DNA from: a virus
Reading direction: 5' to 3' (one strand)
DNA length: 33,082 nt
Virus record (IMG/VR): IMGVR_UViG_3300025326_000136
Location: 1-33,082 of that record
Shown here: piece after piece, positions 1 to 7,405 of the stretch
How the letters are laid out: each line of letters begins with the position of its first letter
Position numbering within the stretch: the stretch's first letter is position 1
The notes under the pieces: generated by a model
What the model was told of the DNA's origin: nothing
Seen by the model: only the letters and a program-made list of their open reading frames with translations
Databases searched by the model: none
Position numbers and translations under genes: made by a program

Positions 1-30
1 GCAGAAGGCCACCTGGAACGAACCCAAAGC

Positions 31-261
31 TCACGGCTCCTCGTAGCCCTCATGCGAGACGCGCCGGTAGTACCAGACGCCGCCCAGCGTTTTATCGAGC
101 GCCTCAGCCGCCTCCTGCGGATCGAAAGGCTTGCAGGACCAGACGTTCGCCTCCGCCGCGCGCCCGTGACCGTGGATGCCGATGTGGGATTCGGCGATCA
201 TCTGGATGGCATTGAACTCCTCTACATCGATCGAGACCGTCTCAGCGCCCAAGGGCGTCAT
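31..261 (-). CDS. Hypothetical protein downstream of the tail tube gene (start uncertain)
   Basis: From the ATG at 261 this gives 76 residues ending in TGA; no family was recognised. The reading frame continues upstream for 35 more codons, to the amber stop of the tail tube gene, with protein-like composition, so the true N-terminus is probably earlier (see the 262-366 entry). Genes in this position, just after the major tail protein, often encode tail assembly chaperones made by frameshifting, but no chaperone motif or convincing slippery site was seen before the TGA. The window ends 30 bases past the stop, so a second part of such a gene would not be visible. Confidence 0.6.
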   Translation of the reverse strand: MTPLGAETVSIDVEEFNAIQMIAESHIGIHGHGRAAEANVWSCKPFDPQEAAEALDKTLGGVWYYRRVSHEGYEEP

Positions 262-366
262 CTCCGTGGCTACTACCAGCGCCCGGAGCGCGCTGCGTAG
301 CCGCTCTTCCTGCGGCTGTGCCGGCAGGTGCGCGGCGAAGCGGTACTGAAACGGCCTTGGTGCCAG
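262..366 (-). other. In-frame coding extension between the tail tube TAG and the ATG at 261
   Basis: Read in the same frame as both neighbours, this stretch has no stop and encodes a protein-like segment (…RPFQYRFAAHLPAQ… then …RSALRALVVATE) that runs straight into the 76-residue ORF. It holds no ATG, GTG or TTG codon. The first codon after the TAG (369-367) is CTG at 366-364. Either CTG starts a protein of about 111 residues, or some ribosomes read through the amber codon and extend the tail tube protein. This is read directly from the sequence; which mechanism applies is inference. Confidence 0.55.
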
Positions 367-1368
367 CTACCCGAGCACCGCTGCGCCATTGATCAGCACG
401 GCCGCCGCGAAGTTCGTATTGTCTGTCGACCCTTCGAGCGCCATGCGGATCACCCGCTGGCCGTCCTGGAGGTCGTCGGGGAAGACGCTGCCCGCCGTGT
501 GCTTGAACAGCCCCTGCAGCTTGAGCGAGTCCGCGCCCACCACGGCGCGGATCTCGACCGCGCGCAACGCGGCGGCTTCCGCCTTCGTCTTCTCCGTCGC
601 CCACTGGCCGCCCGCCGTGGCCAGGATGACCAGCTCGAGGCCCAGCTTGACCTCGTTCCAGTCCAGCACGTCGAGGGTGAAGTCCAGATCGGCGCGGGCG
701 TCGGCGGTCATCAGCGGCTTCACGCCGCTCTCGATGGTGTGGCGCCAGCCGAGCACCTGGCCTGTGATGGCGGTCGTCCCGCGCGTCGCCCACGTGTCGT
801 CGATGTAGACCTGCGACAGTGCCATCGGCGGGATGACGACCGAGGGCAGCGCTTGGGCGGCGGTCAGCGTCGACGACTGGATGCGCCGGCCGAAGCCGCG
901 CGCGGCGAAGCGCAGCGCCTCGTTCTCGGCGCCGCTGATTTCGAGCGACTGGCACATGCCGTAGGCGAACTCGATGTCGTTCGGCGTGGCGCCGTCCGTC
1001 TGCCGCACCTCGAAGGTCCGCGAATCGAGCGTTGGGTCGGCGGTCGGGTCGCGGGTGTAGGTCCAGGTGTAGGGGCCGGCCCCGGTCGGCGAGACCGCGC
1101 CCTTGTAGACCATCGCGAGGAACTGCTGGAGCTGGTTGTAGATCACCGGGCTGTTCGCGATCTCCCACTCCATGCCACGGTGCACCGCCAGCTCGTCGCC
1201 CGGGTTGGCCAGGAGCAGGCCCTTGATGATCTTCGGGCGGATGATGGCGTCGATCGGTCGCGTGGTGAAGCCCTCGACCGCGAACTTAGAGGTCGCGGCG
1301 ACAGCCGTGCCCTTCGTGCTCTCTCGGCCACTCTGGATGATCGTCAGGCCCTGGCTGTAACTGGGCAT
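367..1368 (-). CDS. Major tail (tube) protein
   Basis: A 333-residue protein beginning MPSYSQGLTIIQSGRES, with the length, composition and alternating beta-strand character of phage tail tube proteins (regions like PYTWTYTRDPTADPTLDSRTFEV). Position supports the call: it follows head-tail joining proteins and a tail-terminator-like gene in the normal siphovirus order. It should polymerise into hexamer rings around the tape measure protein to form the DNA channel. The ATG follows the previous TAG by one codon. The gene ends with TAG, and the next coding segment continues in the same frame, so a longer minor form is possible. Confidence 0.8.
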   Translation of the reverse strand: MPSYSQGLTIIQSGRESTKGTAVAATSKFAVEGFTTRPIDAIIRPKIIKGLLLANPGDELAVHRGMEWEIANSPVIYNQLQQFLAMVYKGAVSPTGAGPYTWTYTRDPTADPTLDSRTFEVRQTDGATPNDIEFAYGMCQSLEISGAENEALRFAARGFGRRIQSSTLTAAQALPSVVIPPMALSQVYIDDTWATRGTTAITGQVLGWRHTIESGVKPLMTADARADLDFTLDVLDWNEVKLGLELVILATAGGQWATEKTKAEAAALRAVEIRAVVGADSLKLQGLFKHTAGSVFPDDLQDGQRVIRMALEGSTDNTNFAAAVLINGAAVLG

Positions 1369-1371
1369 GGC

Positions 1372-1608
1372 CTATTCCTCCTCGCTCGCTGGCCCGCGCT
1401 TCGCTCTCGGTGAACTCTCGCCTACATGCTCGTAGAGGAGACAGGCATGGCTCGGCTCCGCGGCCGGGTGTTGACAGGTGCGGAGCGAGCCCGTCACGCC
1501 GAATTGGGCATCAAGCCGCGCCTCCGCCGCCTCGAGCTCCTCATCCGTCAGGTCGTGCGCCGGAACGCCCGTAATGCTCCTGCCCTCGCCGATGTACTTC
1601 CATGTCAT
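1372..1608 (-). CDS. Small hypothetical tail-region protein
   Basis: Seventy-eight residues from the ATG at 1608, preceded by GGAGGAG at good spacing. The N-terminus (MTWKYIGEGRSITGVPAHDL) resembles small phage proteins often found beside head-tail genes, with a short GRSITGVPAHDLTDEEL motif and an acidic helix after it. Two Cys and two His lie in the C-terminal half, but no clear metal site. It sits between the tail-terminator-like gene and the tail tube gene and is probably co-transcribed with them. Its frame is shared with both neighbours, which are separated from it only by TAG codons. Function is unknown. Confidence 0.65.
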   Translation of the reverse strand: MTWKYIGEGRSITGVPAHDLTDEELEAAEARLDAQFGVTGSLRTCQHPAAEPSHACLLYEHVGESSPRAKRGPASEEE

Positions 1609-1620
1609 GGTCAACTCCTC

Positions 1621-2079
1621 CTACGCGCCGAAGGTAAACGCCTCGGCGAGCCACGCCTTCAAGCGGAATGTGGCGGCGATGTACTCCTGATCGCTGCCGC
1701 TGCCCGGCAGCACCACGTTCTCGAACGACACGGACTCAATGGGCGCGTATTGTACTGGCGGCTGCGCCAGGTCCAACACCAGCGCGTCGTCGAAGGCGTC
1801 GATCACCGGCTTGATCCATGCGCGGCGGGACCGCACGCTGTACTTCTGGTCGGCGCGCGCGAATAACAGGTGCATGTGGATGAAGAAGGTAATCGTACGA
1901 AGGCTGCTCGCGCGCACGACCCCGGCGAGGTCATCTTCGACGTTGACGAAGCTCGGAAACGTCAGGACACCCGTCGGCGGTTCGTCGTAGCACTTTAGAT
2001 CGTTCTCACCTGTCGGCGGCGTGATCGCGTTCTGGATGATCACCAGTTGGTCAATGATGCCCTGTAGGTCGCCAGCCAT
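1621..2079 (-). CDS. Probable tail terminator / head-tail completion protein
   Basis: The 152-residue protein starts at ATG 2079 (MAGDLQGIIDQLVIIQNAIT). An upstream in-frame extension is arginine- and tryptophan-rich antisense-like sequence and was rejected. Size, an N-terminal helix followed by beta strands, and position between the HK97 gp10-like gene plus connector and the tail tube gene fit the tail completion proteins (lambda gpU or gpZ-like) that cap the tail and join it to the head. No specific motif was recognised, so this call rests mainly on gene order. Confidence 0.6.
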   Translation of the reverse strand: MAGDLQGIIDQLVIIQNAITPPTGENDLKCYDEPPTGVLTFPSFVNVEDDLAGVVRASSLRTITFFIHMHLLFARADQKYSVRSRRAWIKPVIDAFDDALVLDLAQPPVQYAPIESVSFENVVLPGSGSDQEYIAATFRLKAWLAEAFTFGA

Positions 2080-2101
2080 CGCTCTATCCTGCCGGCCTCC
2101 G

Positions 2102-2956
2102 CTACGCCACCATCGTGCTCCAGCGCACGAACGGCGCCAGGAGCTTCTCCACCACCGGATCGCTGCCACCGGCCAGCGGCGTCCCGGCAACGACCTGTCC
2201 CATGCCGGTCCCCCGCCGCGTCCAGTGCTTGCCCGCCAGCATCATCGTCGCGTCGCGCACCTGCGCCGGGTACTTGTAGCGGCTCACGGCGACCGCGCTG
2301 TGTGCCGCACCCGTCGTCCCATTTACTGCGCGCACGACTGTCCAGAGCAGGGCTCCGGCATCCCCGGAAACGTAGACCTGCTCGTTCTCCAGCTTGAGCG
2401 TCTGGCCCACGGCGAGATCCGCGTCGGCGCTCACCGCGAGCGTGAGGTCCGCTCCCGTGTCGGCCAGCGTGCCGGTGATCGCCGTTCCCGAGGCCTCCAC
2501 GGCCTCGGTGTCCTCGCTGTACCCCCAGCGTCCCGCGATCTCGACCAACCGGTCCCGGCTGGTAAACGAGCTGCGCTTCCCGTTCACGCCGTCCAGCATC
2601 AGCCGGGTCCAGGGCGGCGCGTCTTCATCGACGTGCCCGAAACGCTTCAGGTAATAGTCCGTCGCCGCAGCCAGCGTCAGCTCGAACGTCCGGTTCCCGT
2701 CCTCGTCCAGCTTGATCGTCGTCACCGCAAGCAGGTCTGGAATCGTGATGTACTCGTGGCCATCGCCAGCGAAATAGCGCGTATCCGTCGTGCCGTAGAA
2801 TCCGTCCGGCCGCCGCACGAGCTGGTCGACGTGGCGGGAAGCCGCCTCGATTGCGCGCTCGATCTCCGTCGCGTCTGATGCATCGAGCGCAAGGTTGTTC
2901 ACGAACTGGCGCCGGAAGGCATCGAGGTCGACGTAGAGGTTGCGCCCGACACCCAT
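2102..2956 (-). CDS. Head-tail connector (adaptor) protein
   Basis: A 284-residue protein. The N-terminus (…VDLDAFRRQFVNN…IERAIEAASRHVDQLVRR) is a helical bundle like the adaptor proteins that sit below the portal (HK97 gp6 / SPP1 gp15 group). A beta-rich middle insertion (about residues 150-215) may be an extra surface domain. The ATG directly follows the TAG of the upstream gp10-like gene, in the same frame, so translation is probably coupled. It should help close the capsid portal and provide the surface for tail docking. Confidence 0.65.
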   Translation of the reverse strand: MGVGRNLYVDLDAFRRQFVNNLALDASDATEIERAIEAASRHVDQLVRRPDGFYGTTDTRYFAGDGHEYITIPDLLAVTTIKLDEDGNRTFELTLAAATDYYLKRFGHVDEDAPPWTRLMLDGVNGKRSSFTSRDRLVEIAGRWGYSEDTEAVEASGTAITGTLADTGADLTLAVSADADLAVGQTLKLENEQVYVSGDAGALLWTVVRAVNGTTGAAHSAVAVSRYKYPAQVRDATMMLAGKHWTRRGTGMGQVVAGTPLAGGSDPVVEKLLAPFVRWSTMVA

Positions 2957-3355
2957 CTAGGTGCTCCTGCTTTCCACGGCCTGCTTGAGCGAGTCGCTGA
3001 AGTCGCGCGCGCCGTCGTCCTTCCAGCCGGAGGTGGCAGCTTCGAAGAATGGGCGCGCTGGCTGGCGCCTGGTCCCGCGCTCGCGCATTCCCAGGTATGC
3101 GGCCGGGCGGCCCTTGTAACCGATCTTGGCGAAGGCCTGGGTATTCGTCGAACGCACGGTGATCACCTTCGCCGCGCGCTGACCGCCTCGCGTCTCGCCG
3201 ACCGGTGTCCCCGCCTTCAGTCGCCGGGCGATCTTATTCGCTGTCGCGCGCAATTGTTTGCGCAATACGGCGCGCTGGATCTTCGGGGGCAGGCCCGACA
3301 GCAGCCGCTCTACCTCACGGCTGTCGACCTGAATGCTGACGGCGGGCTGGGCCAT
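2957..3355 (-). CDS. HK97 gp10-like tail/head-closure protein
   Basis: A 132-residue protein with the typical HK97-gp10 pattern: short N-terminal strand, a helix rich in basic residues (about 25-50: IQRAVLRKQLRATANKIARR), then GTPVGETRGG and a C-terminal RPARPFFEAA motif before the last helix. Members of this family are small tail-joining proteins in siphoviruses. It ends in TAG directly against the ATG of the connector gene. Confidence 0.8.
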   Translation of the reverse strand: MAQPAVSIQVDSREVERLLSGLPPKIQRAVLRKQLRATANKIARRLKAGTPVGETRGGQRAAKVITVRSTNTQAFAKIGYKGRPAAYLGMRERGTRRQPARPFFEAATSGWKDDGARDFSDSLKQAVESRST

Positions 3356-3360
3356 CCACG

Positions 3361-3675
3361 TTACCGCCGCCGGCGAGGCTTCTCTTCAGATACTTCCTCG
3401 CCGGTCTCGTTCGCGCCGGCGGTTTCCTCAGCGGGAGCTTCGCTGGCGGCGGGTGCCTCTTCTGGCTGTGGCATGGGCTGTTCCGCTCCCGCGATCAGGC
3501 CGTACTTGGCCGCCTCCGCCGCCGGGATCTGCCCGCCCTCCGCGACCAGCAGCCGCACCGCGTTCGAGTCCGTCTCCTCGCATAGCTCCCCGTCTGCCGT
3601 TACGCAGATGCGCGCCGGCGACGTGTACATAGCGCCGTCCGGCTCCCTGCGCAGCTCGGTGATCTTCAAGCCCAT
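3361..3675 (-). CDS. Hypothetical head-region protein with acidic, basic-tipped tail
   Basis: A 104-residue protein; start set at ATG 3675 (MGLKITELRREPDGAMYTSP), because the upstream extension is arginine-rich shadow sequence. The first 45 residues look like a small beta domain with TADGELCEETD. The last 45 are low complexity, rich in Glu, Ala and Pro, and end in KPRRRR. It lies between a putative decoration protein and the gp10-like protein, where small completion or scaffold-like proteins are common. No family was recognised. Confidence 0.65.
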   Translation of the reverse strand: MGLKITELRREPDGAMYTSPARICVTADGELCEETDSNAVRLLVAEGGQIPAAEAAKYGLIAGAEQPMPQPEEAPAASEAPAEETAGANETGEEVSEEKPRRRR

Positions 3676-3704
3676 CACATGGCGTCCTCTCTCCGCCGTT
3701 CGCC

Positions 3705-4265
3705 TTAGTCGGCGCCGGTCGCGATCTCCTCCCAACTGACGCCGAAGGCCACGAGGGGCGAGGCGCCGGCGGCAGCGGTCGCGTGCAGCGAGTAGGTGCA
3801 GCCGGGCGGCAGGATGATGGCGCCGCCCACGTCCTCCACCACCTGCCACGGAGCGGCGGCAGTCGACGCGAGGGACGCCCCCAGCGAGCAGAAGGGGCGG
3901 ATGATCGCTGGCGCGACGGCGAGCGTGGCCGTGGTCAGCGCGACGCCCTGGCCCGATCCCCCGGTTACTCTGCCGGGCCGCTCGGTGATGGCCGTGCCCG
4001 TCGGTGCAGCCGCAGAGGGGTCAAGGTTGACCAGATGCCAGACCACGCCTGCGCCGAGGGTGCCCGAGATGTAGGCCATCGAGGCGATGAGGATCGCGAT
4101 GTCGACGCCCGAGCCGAGCGGGTTGTGCAGCGAGAACGCCGCGGTCGTGCCGATGGCGGTCCCCGGTGCCACGCCGGTCGCGGCCGTCGAGGCATGGAAG
4201 AGGCGACCATCGATCGCGGCATCGTAATACCGGCCGTGCTTGAGAGCTACGTCTTGTGCTGCCAT
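3705..4265 (-). CDS. Hypothetical virion protein, possible capsid decoration
   Basis: A 186-residue Ala/Gly/Thr-rich beta-type protein starting at ATG 4265 with AAGGAG upstream. The C-terminus (SPLVAFGVSWEEIATGAD) resembles the closing strand of small phage beta-sandwich proteins. It stands just after the capsid gene and another small beta protein, a usual place for decoration or cement proteins. No catalytic motif was seen; the role is inferred only from composition and place. Confidence 0.55.
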   Translation of the reverse strand: MAAQDVALKHGRYYDAAIDGRLFHASTAATGVAPGTAIGTTAAFSLHNPLGSGVDIAILIASMAYISGTLGAGVVWHLVNLDPSAAAPTGTAITERPGRVTGGSGQGVALTTATLAVAPAIIRPFCSLGASLASTAAAPWQVVEDVGGAIILPPGCTYSLHATAAAGASPLVAFGVSWEEIATGAD

Positions 4266-4290
4266 TGCCTTCTCCTCCTTCAGCCGCGTC

Positions 4291-4749
4291 CTACGCCATC
4301 GGTACGATGACGTAGTAGGTGGTCACCTTCAGCGTGTTCAGGTTGGTGGCGTCTCCGGTGAATTCCGCGCCATCGTTGTCCAGCACGATTGCGGTGTTCG
4401 CCTCCGGTATGAAGTCCGCTACCGCCGGTCGTTCCACTGCTGCGATGTCAGCGGCGGCATCGATCACGCCGTCGGCCTGGGTTGTGATCAGCGCCGTCTG
4501 CGTGGTCTTGTATGCCAGCACCAGGTCGCCGTCGGCCGCCGCATCGTCATAGGCGGCGTTCCGGTCGAGCGAGTAGACGACCATCGTCGGCACGAGCGCC
4601 AGGCCCGCGCCGGGCGCTGGCACCAGGTCGATGTTCGTAGCCGCCAGCGCCTTCACCTCCTGCGATGTGAGCCGCACGACCGTGAACAGCTCCGGCGTCG
4701 GTACGCCGATCGCGAGCGGTGCAACTGCCGGCTTTAGGATCGTGGCCAT
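4291..4749 (-). CDS. Hypothetical virion protein after the capsid gene
   Basis: A 152-residue protein with a strong GGAGG site before ATG 4749. It is rich in Ala, Val and Thr and predicted mostly beta (…TVVRLTSQEVKAL…; …NTLKVTTYYVIVPMA at the end). It directly follows the major capsid gene. Like its downstream neighbour it may be a head decoration or stabilising protein. No known family was recognised. Confidence 0.55.
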   Translation of the reverse strand: MATILKPAVAPLAIGVPTPELFTVVRLTSQEVKALAATNIDLVPAPGAGLALVPTMVVYSLDRNAAYDDAAADGDLVLAYKTTQTALITTQADGVIDAAADIAAVERPAVADFIPEANTAIVLDNDGAEFTGDATNLNTLKVTTYYVIVPMA

Positions 4750-4777
4750 TGGGTTGCCTCCTTACGACCGTCCAGGC

Positions 4778-6073
4778 TTAGATCCCGGTGATCTGCGTGA
4801 ACGCGGACGGCCGGTAGTGCACCACCGCGACCCGCAGGCCCGCGCGGATCGTCTGTCGGCCGTCCAGGAAGTCGTCGTTCACGAACCCGGTCAGCACCTC
4901 CAGGCCCTGGCGCACGTGCAGGCCGGAGAACCGCGCATAGTCGCCCGTGATCCCCGTGCCCTCGGTGACTGCGGTCGTCTCGATCACCGGCAGGCCCCAG
5001 ATGCGCAGCGGCCCCGACTCCGACGGCGATCCCCAGATGTAGATGCCATCGGTCGTCTTGAGCAACCGGATCGGCTCCCAGTCGTTTGGGTGGATGATCA
5101 CCACGTTCGGCTGCGATCGGCCAGTCACCCGCGACGCCCTGATGCCCTTGTAGATGGCATCCGGCCGGCTGTCGGCACCGAGCGCCTGCGTGTTGATGCC
5201 CGAGACATTGAGCGTGCCGAGCAGGTTGGGCGCGATGCCGTCCCCAACGAGGATCTGCGAGTCGAGCCGCTGGCGCACCATGAAGCCCAGCCGCCCGTCC
5301 AGGTATGCTCGCACGCCCACGACATCGGCCAACTGTTCGTCCGAGACAGGGATGCTCGTGCCGACCGAGCGCACCGTCTGCGAGCGCTCCGTGAAGGCCA
5401 GCGCCGATTCGGCGTAGGCGGCGGACTCAGCGCGCTCGGCTCCGGCGTTCGTGAAGGTGGTCTCCTCCATGTAGACGATGGCCGCCTGCGTGGTGGGGAA
5501 GACTGGCAGCACGTCAGTGACCTCGATCTCGCGCTGCTCGTCCAGGACGACGCGGCCCGTCCGCAAGGACTCCGGCGCCCAGCCGGCCGTCGTGAGAAAC
5601 TCCGCGTTGATCGGGCGCGGCAGGAGCTGCGAGACGTGGGCGGGCATGTCGGCGCGGGCGTTCTGGTGCGCCTTGGCCGCCGCGTAGAGCTCCGATTCCA
5701 CGAACAGCTCGCCCAGCGACTTGTGCCGCTGCGCAGGCTGGCCGCCACCTTGCGGCGCCCAGTCCTTCGGGTCCGCGCCCGCCGGCCCCCGGCGCCGCTC
5801 ATCGTTCGAGTGCTTGATCGCGTCCAAACGGTCGAAGTGCTGCTGGCGCTCGCCCAGCCAGTTCAGCTCCTCGTTGCGAGCGTTGATGTGCTGCGCGAGC
5901 TCGCCGCCATCCTTGACCTCGACGCTCGTCACCTTTGACGGATCGAGGTCTGCGCCGGCCTCCTCGAAGATGTTGTGCAGCACCTCCGAGCGTTCGTCGA
6001 GCGCGATCCGGAGATTCTCCCGGCTCAGGGCGTCGATGTCTTCCTTGCGGTCGATGGTGATCTTGAGTGGCAT
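4778..6073 (-). CDS. Major capsid protein, HK97 family
   Basis: A 431-residue protein. Residues 1 to about 110 form a charged, helical N-terminal region (…IDALSRENLRIALDERSEVL…), the delta/scaffold domain that the neighbouring protease would remove. The rest matches the HK97 fold: an E-loop-like region, LPVFPTTQAAIVYMEET, the spine helix region DVVGVRAYLDGRLG, QILVGDGIAPNLLG, and a C-terminal FLDGRQTIRAGLRVAVVHY. It starts at ATG 6073 with GGGAGG and AAGGAG upstream and follows the prohead protease gene, as is standard. Confidence 0.9.
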   Translation of the reverse strand: MPLKITIDRKEDIDALSRENLRIALDERSEVLHNIFEEAGADLDPSKVTSVEVKDGGELAQHINARNEELNWLGERQQHFDRLDAIKHSNDERRRGPAGADPKDWAPQGGGQPAQRHKSLGELFVESELYAAAKAHQNARADMPAHVSQLLPRPINAEFLTTAGWAPESLRTGRVVLDEQREIEVTDVLPVFPTTQAAIVYMEETTFTNAGAERAESAAYAESALAFTERSQTVRSVGTSIPVSDEQLADVVGVRAYLDGRLGFMVRQRLDSQILVGDGIAPNLLGTLNVSGINTQALGADSRPDAIYKGIRASRVTGRSQPNVVIIHPNDWEPIRLLKTTDGIYIWGSPSESGPLRIWGLPVIETTAVTEGTGITGDYARFSGLHVRQGLEVLTGFVNDDFLDGRQTIRAGLRVAVVHYRPSAFTQITGI

Positions 6074-6087
6074 CTCCTTGCCCTCCC

Positions 6088-6882
6088 TTACACTCCCACG
6101 CCGATGCGGCGTGACTGATCGCGCTGATAGCCGAGCACGGCTCGGACCAGCTCCTCCGGCCGGTCTGCCGCCGGCCCCGGCGTGGGCGTCCCCTCGCCCC
6201 GGTCCTTGTTGCCCCCTACTAGGTGGGGTGGGGTGTTCTTGAAGATCGCCAGAATCCCTGGGTCGTAGCGGTTCTCCGCCGGCGTCTCCTGGGCAGCAAT
6301 CTCATCCGCCAGTCCGCCGTCGACCGCCTCCTGGTCCGAATACCAGGTCTCCTCGCGCATTGCCGCGCGCCAATCGTTGAGCTCGCCGCCGGCCTTCTCC
6401 TGGTACATCTTCGAGATATCCCCGGCGAACTTGTCGAGGATATCCGCCTGCTTGTGGAGGTATTCGGCGTCGCCGCCGACGATGAACCACGGCTCGTGAA
6501 TCATCATCATCGCGTGGGGCGACATGATCACCTTCTCGGACGCCAGTCCGACCCACGACGCGCTCGACGCGGCCAGGCCGTCGACGTGCGTCTCGATCTG
6601 CGCCGGGTGCTCGATCAGGGCGTTGCGGATCGTCACCGCCTCGGAGATGTCGCCACCCGGGCTGTTAATGCGCAGCAGGATCTTCCGGGCATTCAGCGCG
6701 CGCAGCTCGCGGACGAAATCGGCGGCGCTGATGCCGCCGAAGAAGGGATCGAACCCGATCAGATCGTAGATGAAGACTTCGGCCTCGCCGTCCGCGAGGT
6801 TGCGCATGCTGTACCACGGTCGCTGTGGGGCCGCGCCATTGCGGGCGCTGGCGAGAAGTCCGAGGTATCCGTTTGGCTTCAA
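6088..6882 (-). CDS. Prohead protease, ClpP-like (S14 family)
   Basis: A 264-residue serine protease that should cleave the capsid N-terminal region during maturation. Visible motifs: INSPGGDI near residues 73-80, GLAASSAS with nucleophile Ser at about 106, and MMMIHEP with His at about 129. The start is TTG at 6882, with AAGGGG eight bases upstream inside a hairpin (6890-6912); ATG 6807 (MRNLADGEAEVFIY) is an alternative, but WYS before it is typical of the family's N-terminus, so I prefer 6882. It lies between portal and capsid genes, as expected. Confidence 0.88.
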   Translation of the reverse strand: MKPNGYLGLLASARNGAAPQRPWYSMRNLADGEAEVFIYDLIGFDPFFGGISAADFVRELRALNARKILLRINSPGGDISEAVTIRNALIEHPAQIETHVDGLAASSASWVGLASEKVIMSPHAMMMIHEPWFIVGGDAEYLHKQADILDKFAGDISKMYQEKAGGELNDWRAAMREETWYSDQEAVDGGLADEIAAQETPAENRYDPGILAIFKNTPPHLVGGNKDRGEGTPTPGPAADRPEELVRAVLGYQRDQSRRIGVGV

Positions 6883-6889
6883 AGAGAAA

Positions 6890-6912
6890 CGCCCCTTGCA
6901 GCAGTAGGGGCG
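6890..6912 (-). promoter_or_regulatory. Hairpin overlapping the Shine-Dalgarno of the protease gene
   Basis: On the minus strand CGCCCCT and AGGGGCG form a perfect 7-bp stem with a 9-base loop. The 3' arm holds AAGGGGCG, the only Shine-Dalgarno-like match before TTG 6882. The stem is followed by TTTCTCTTT, so it could also act as a weak intrinsic terminator after the Com-like gene. Both roles are inference. Confidence 0.45.
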
Positions 6913-6938
6913 CTCGATGCTGCGGGGCGCTCGATGAA

Positions 6939-7157
6939 CTATTCGGTTATGCCGTTGCTCCGAGGATAGAGGGTTGGCGTGACTTTGTCAAGCGGCACCC
7001 GGTTCATGGCCTTACAGTTCTCGCATTTCCGCCTGACCGCAACGCCCGGAGGGATGCGCCGCTCCGGCTCGAACTCGATGTCGAATATCCTGTGGTCGCA
7101 GCGCCAGCAGCGAATGATGATCGGAGCCACGCTCTCGGCCAGATCGTTCCCCTTCAA
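6939..7157 (-). CDS. Com-like small zinc-ribbon protein
   Basis: A 72-residue protein with two CXXC knuckles (IRCWRCDHRIFDIEF and RRKCENCKAMNRVPL), spaced like phage Mu Com, the zinc-ribbon translational activator of mom. The start is probably TTG 7157, overlapping the TGA of the upstream gene (TTGA); longer in-frame sequence upstream is shadow. A Mom-family gene lies about 4.6 kb upstream on the same strand, so a Mu-like com/mom pairing is plausible, although in Mu com directly precedes mom. The fold is supported by the sequence; the function is inferred. Confidence 0.65.
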   Translation of the reverse strand: MKGNDLAESVAPIIIRCWRCDHRIFDIEFEPERRIPPGVAVRRKCENCKAMNRVPLDKVTPTLYPRSNGITE

Positions 7158-7405
7158 ACGTCGGGATGCCTGCGCAGCTGTCGATTCGGCAGGGCGATGC
7201 CATTTCGCGGCTGCGGCTGCACGATCATCACCGGCTTGGGGGCGTCGGGAGGGATGAGCTTCTGGAACTTGCATTGATTCAGCGGATACCAGACAAGCTC
7301 GCCGTCCGCAGTTGCCGTCAGCAGCTCATCCTTCGTCACAGCGAGCACCCATTGCCCCTGGCCTTCTTTCGTTACACCCTCAATCGTCACAGCGAACGGG
7401 ATCAT
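7154..7405 (-). CDS. Hypothetical 83-residue protein between portal and Com-like gene
   Basis: It starts at ATG 7405, overlapping the portal stop (ATGA), with AAGGAGG upstream. It is a small mixed protein (MIPFAVTIEGVTKEGQGQW…, …GELVWYPLNQCKFQKL) with no recognised domain. Its stop overlaps the likely TTG start of the Com-like gene, so the two are probably translated together. Confidence 0.65.
   Translation of the reverse strand: MIPFAVTIEGVTKEGQGQWVLAVTKDELLTATADGELVWYPLNQCKFQKLIPPDAPKPVMIVQPQPRNGIALPNRQLRRHPDV

Noticed and set aside
328-1413. Long plus-strand frame opposite the tail tube gene
   Set aside because: Arginine- and alanine-rich composition typical of antisense frames in GC-rich DNA; the opposite strand has a clear tail protein.
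4631-5938. 435-residue plus-strand frame opposite the capsid gene
   Set aside because: Shadow of the HK97 capsid gene; no domain and skewed composition.
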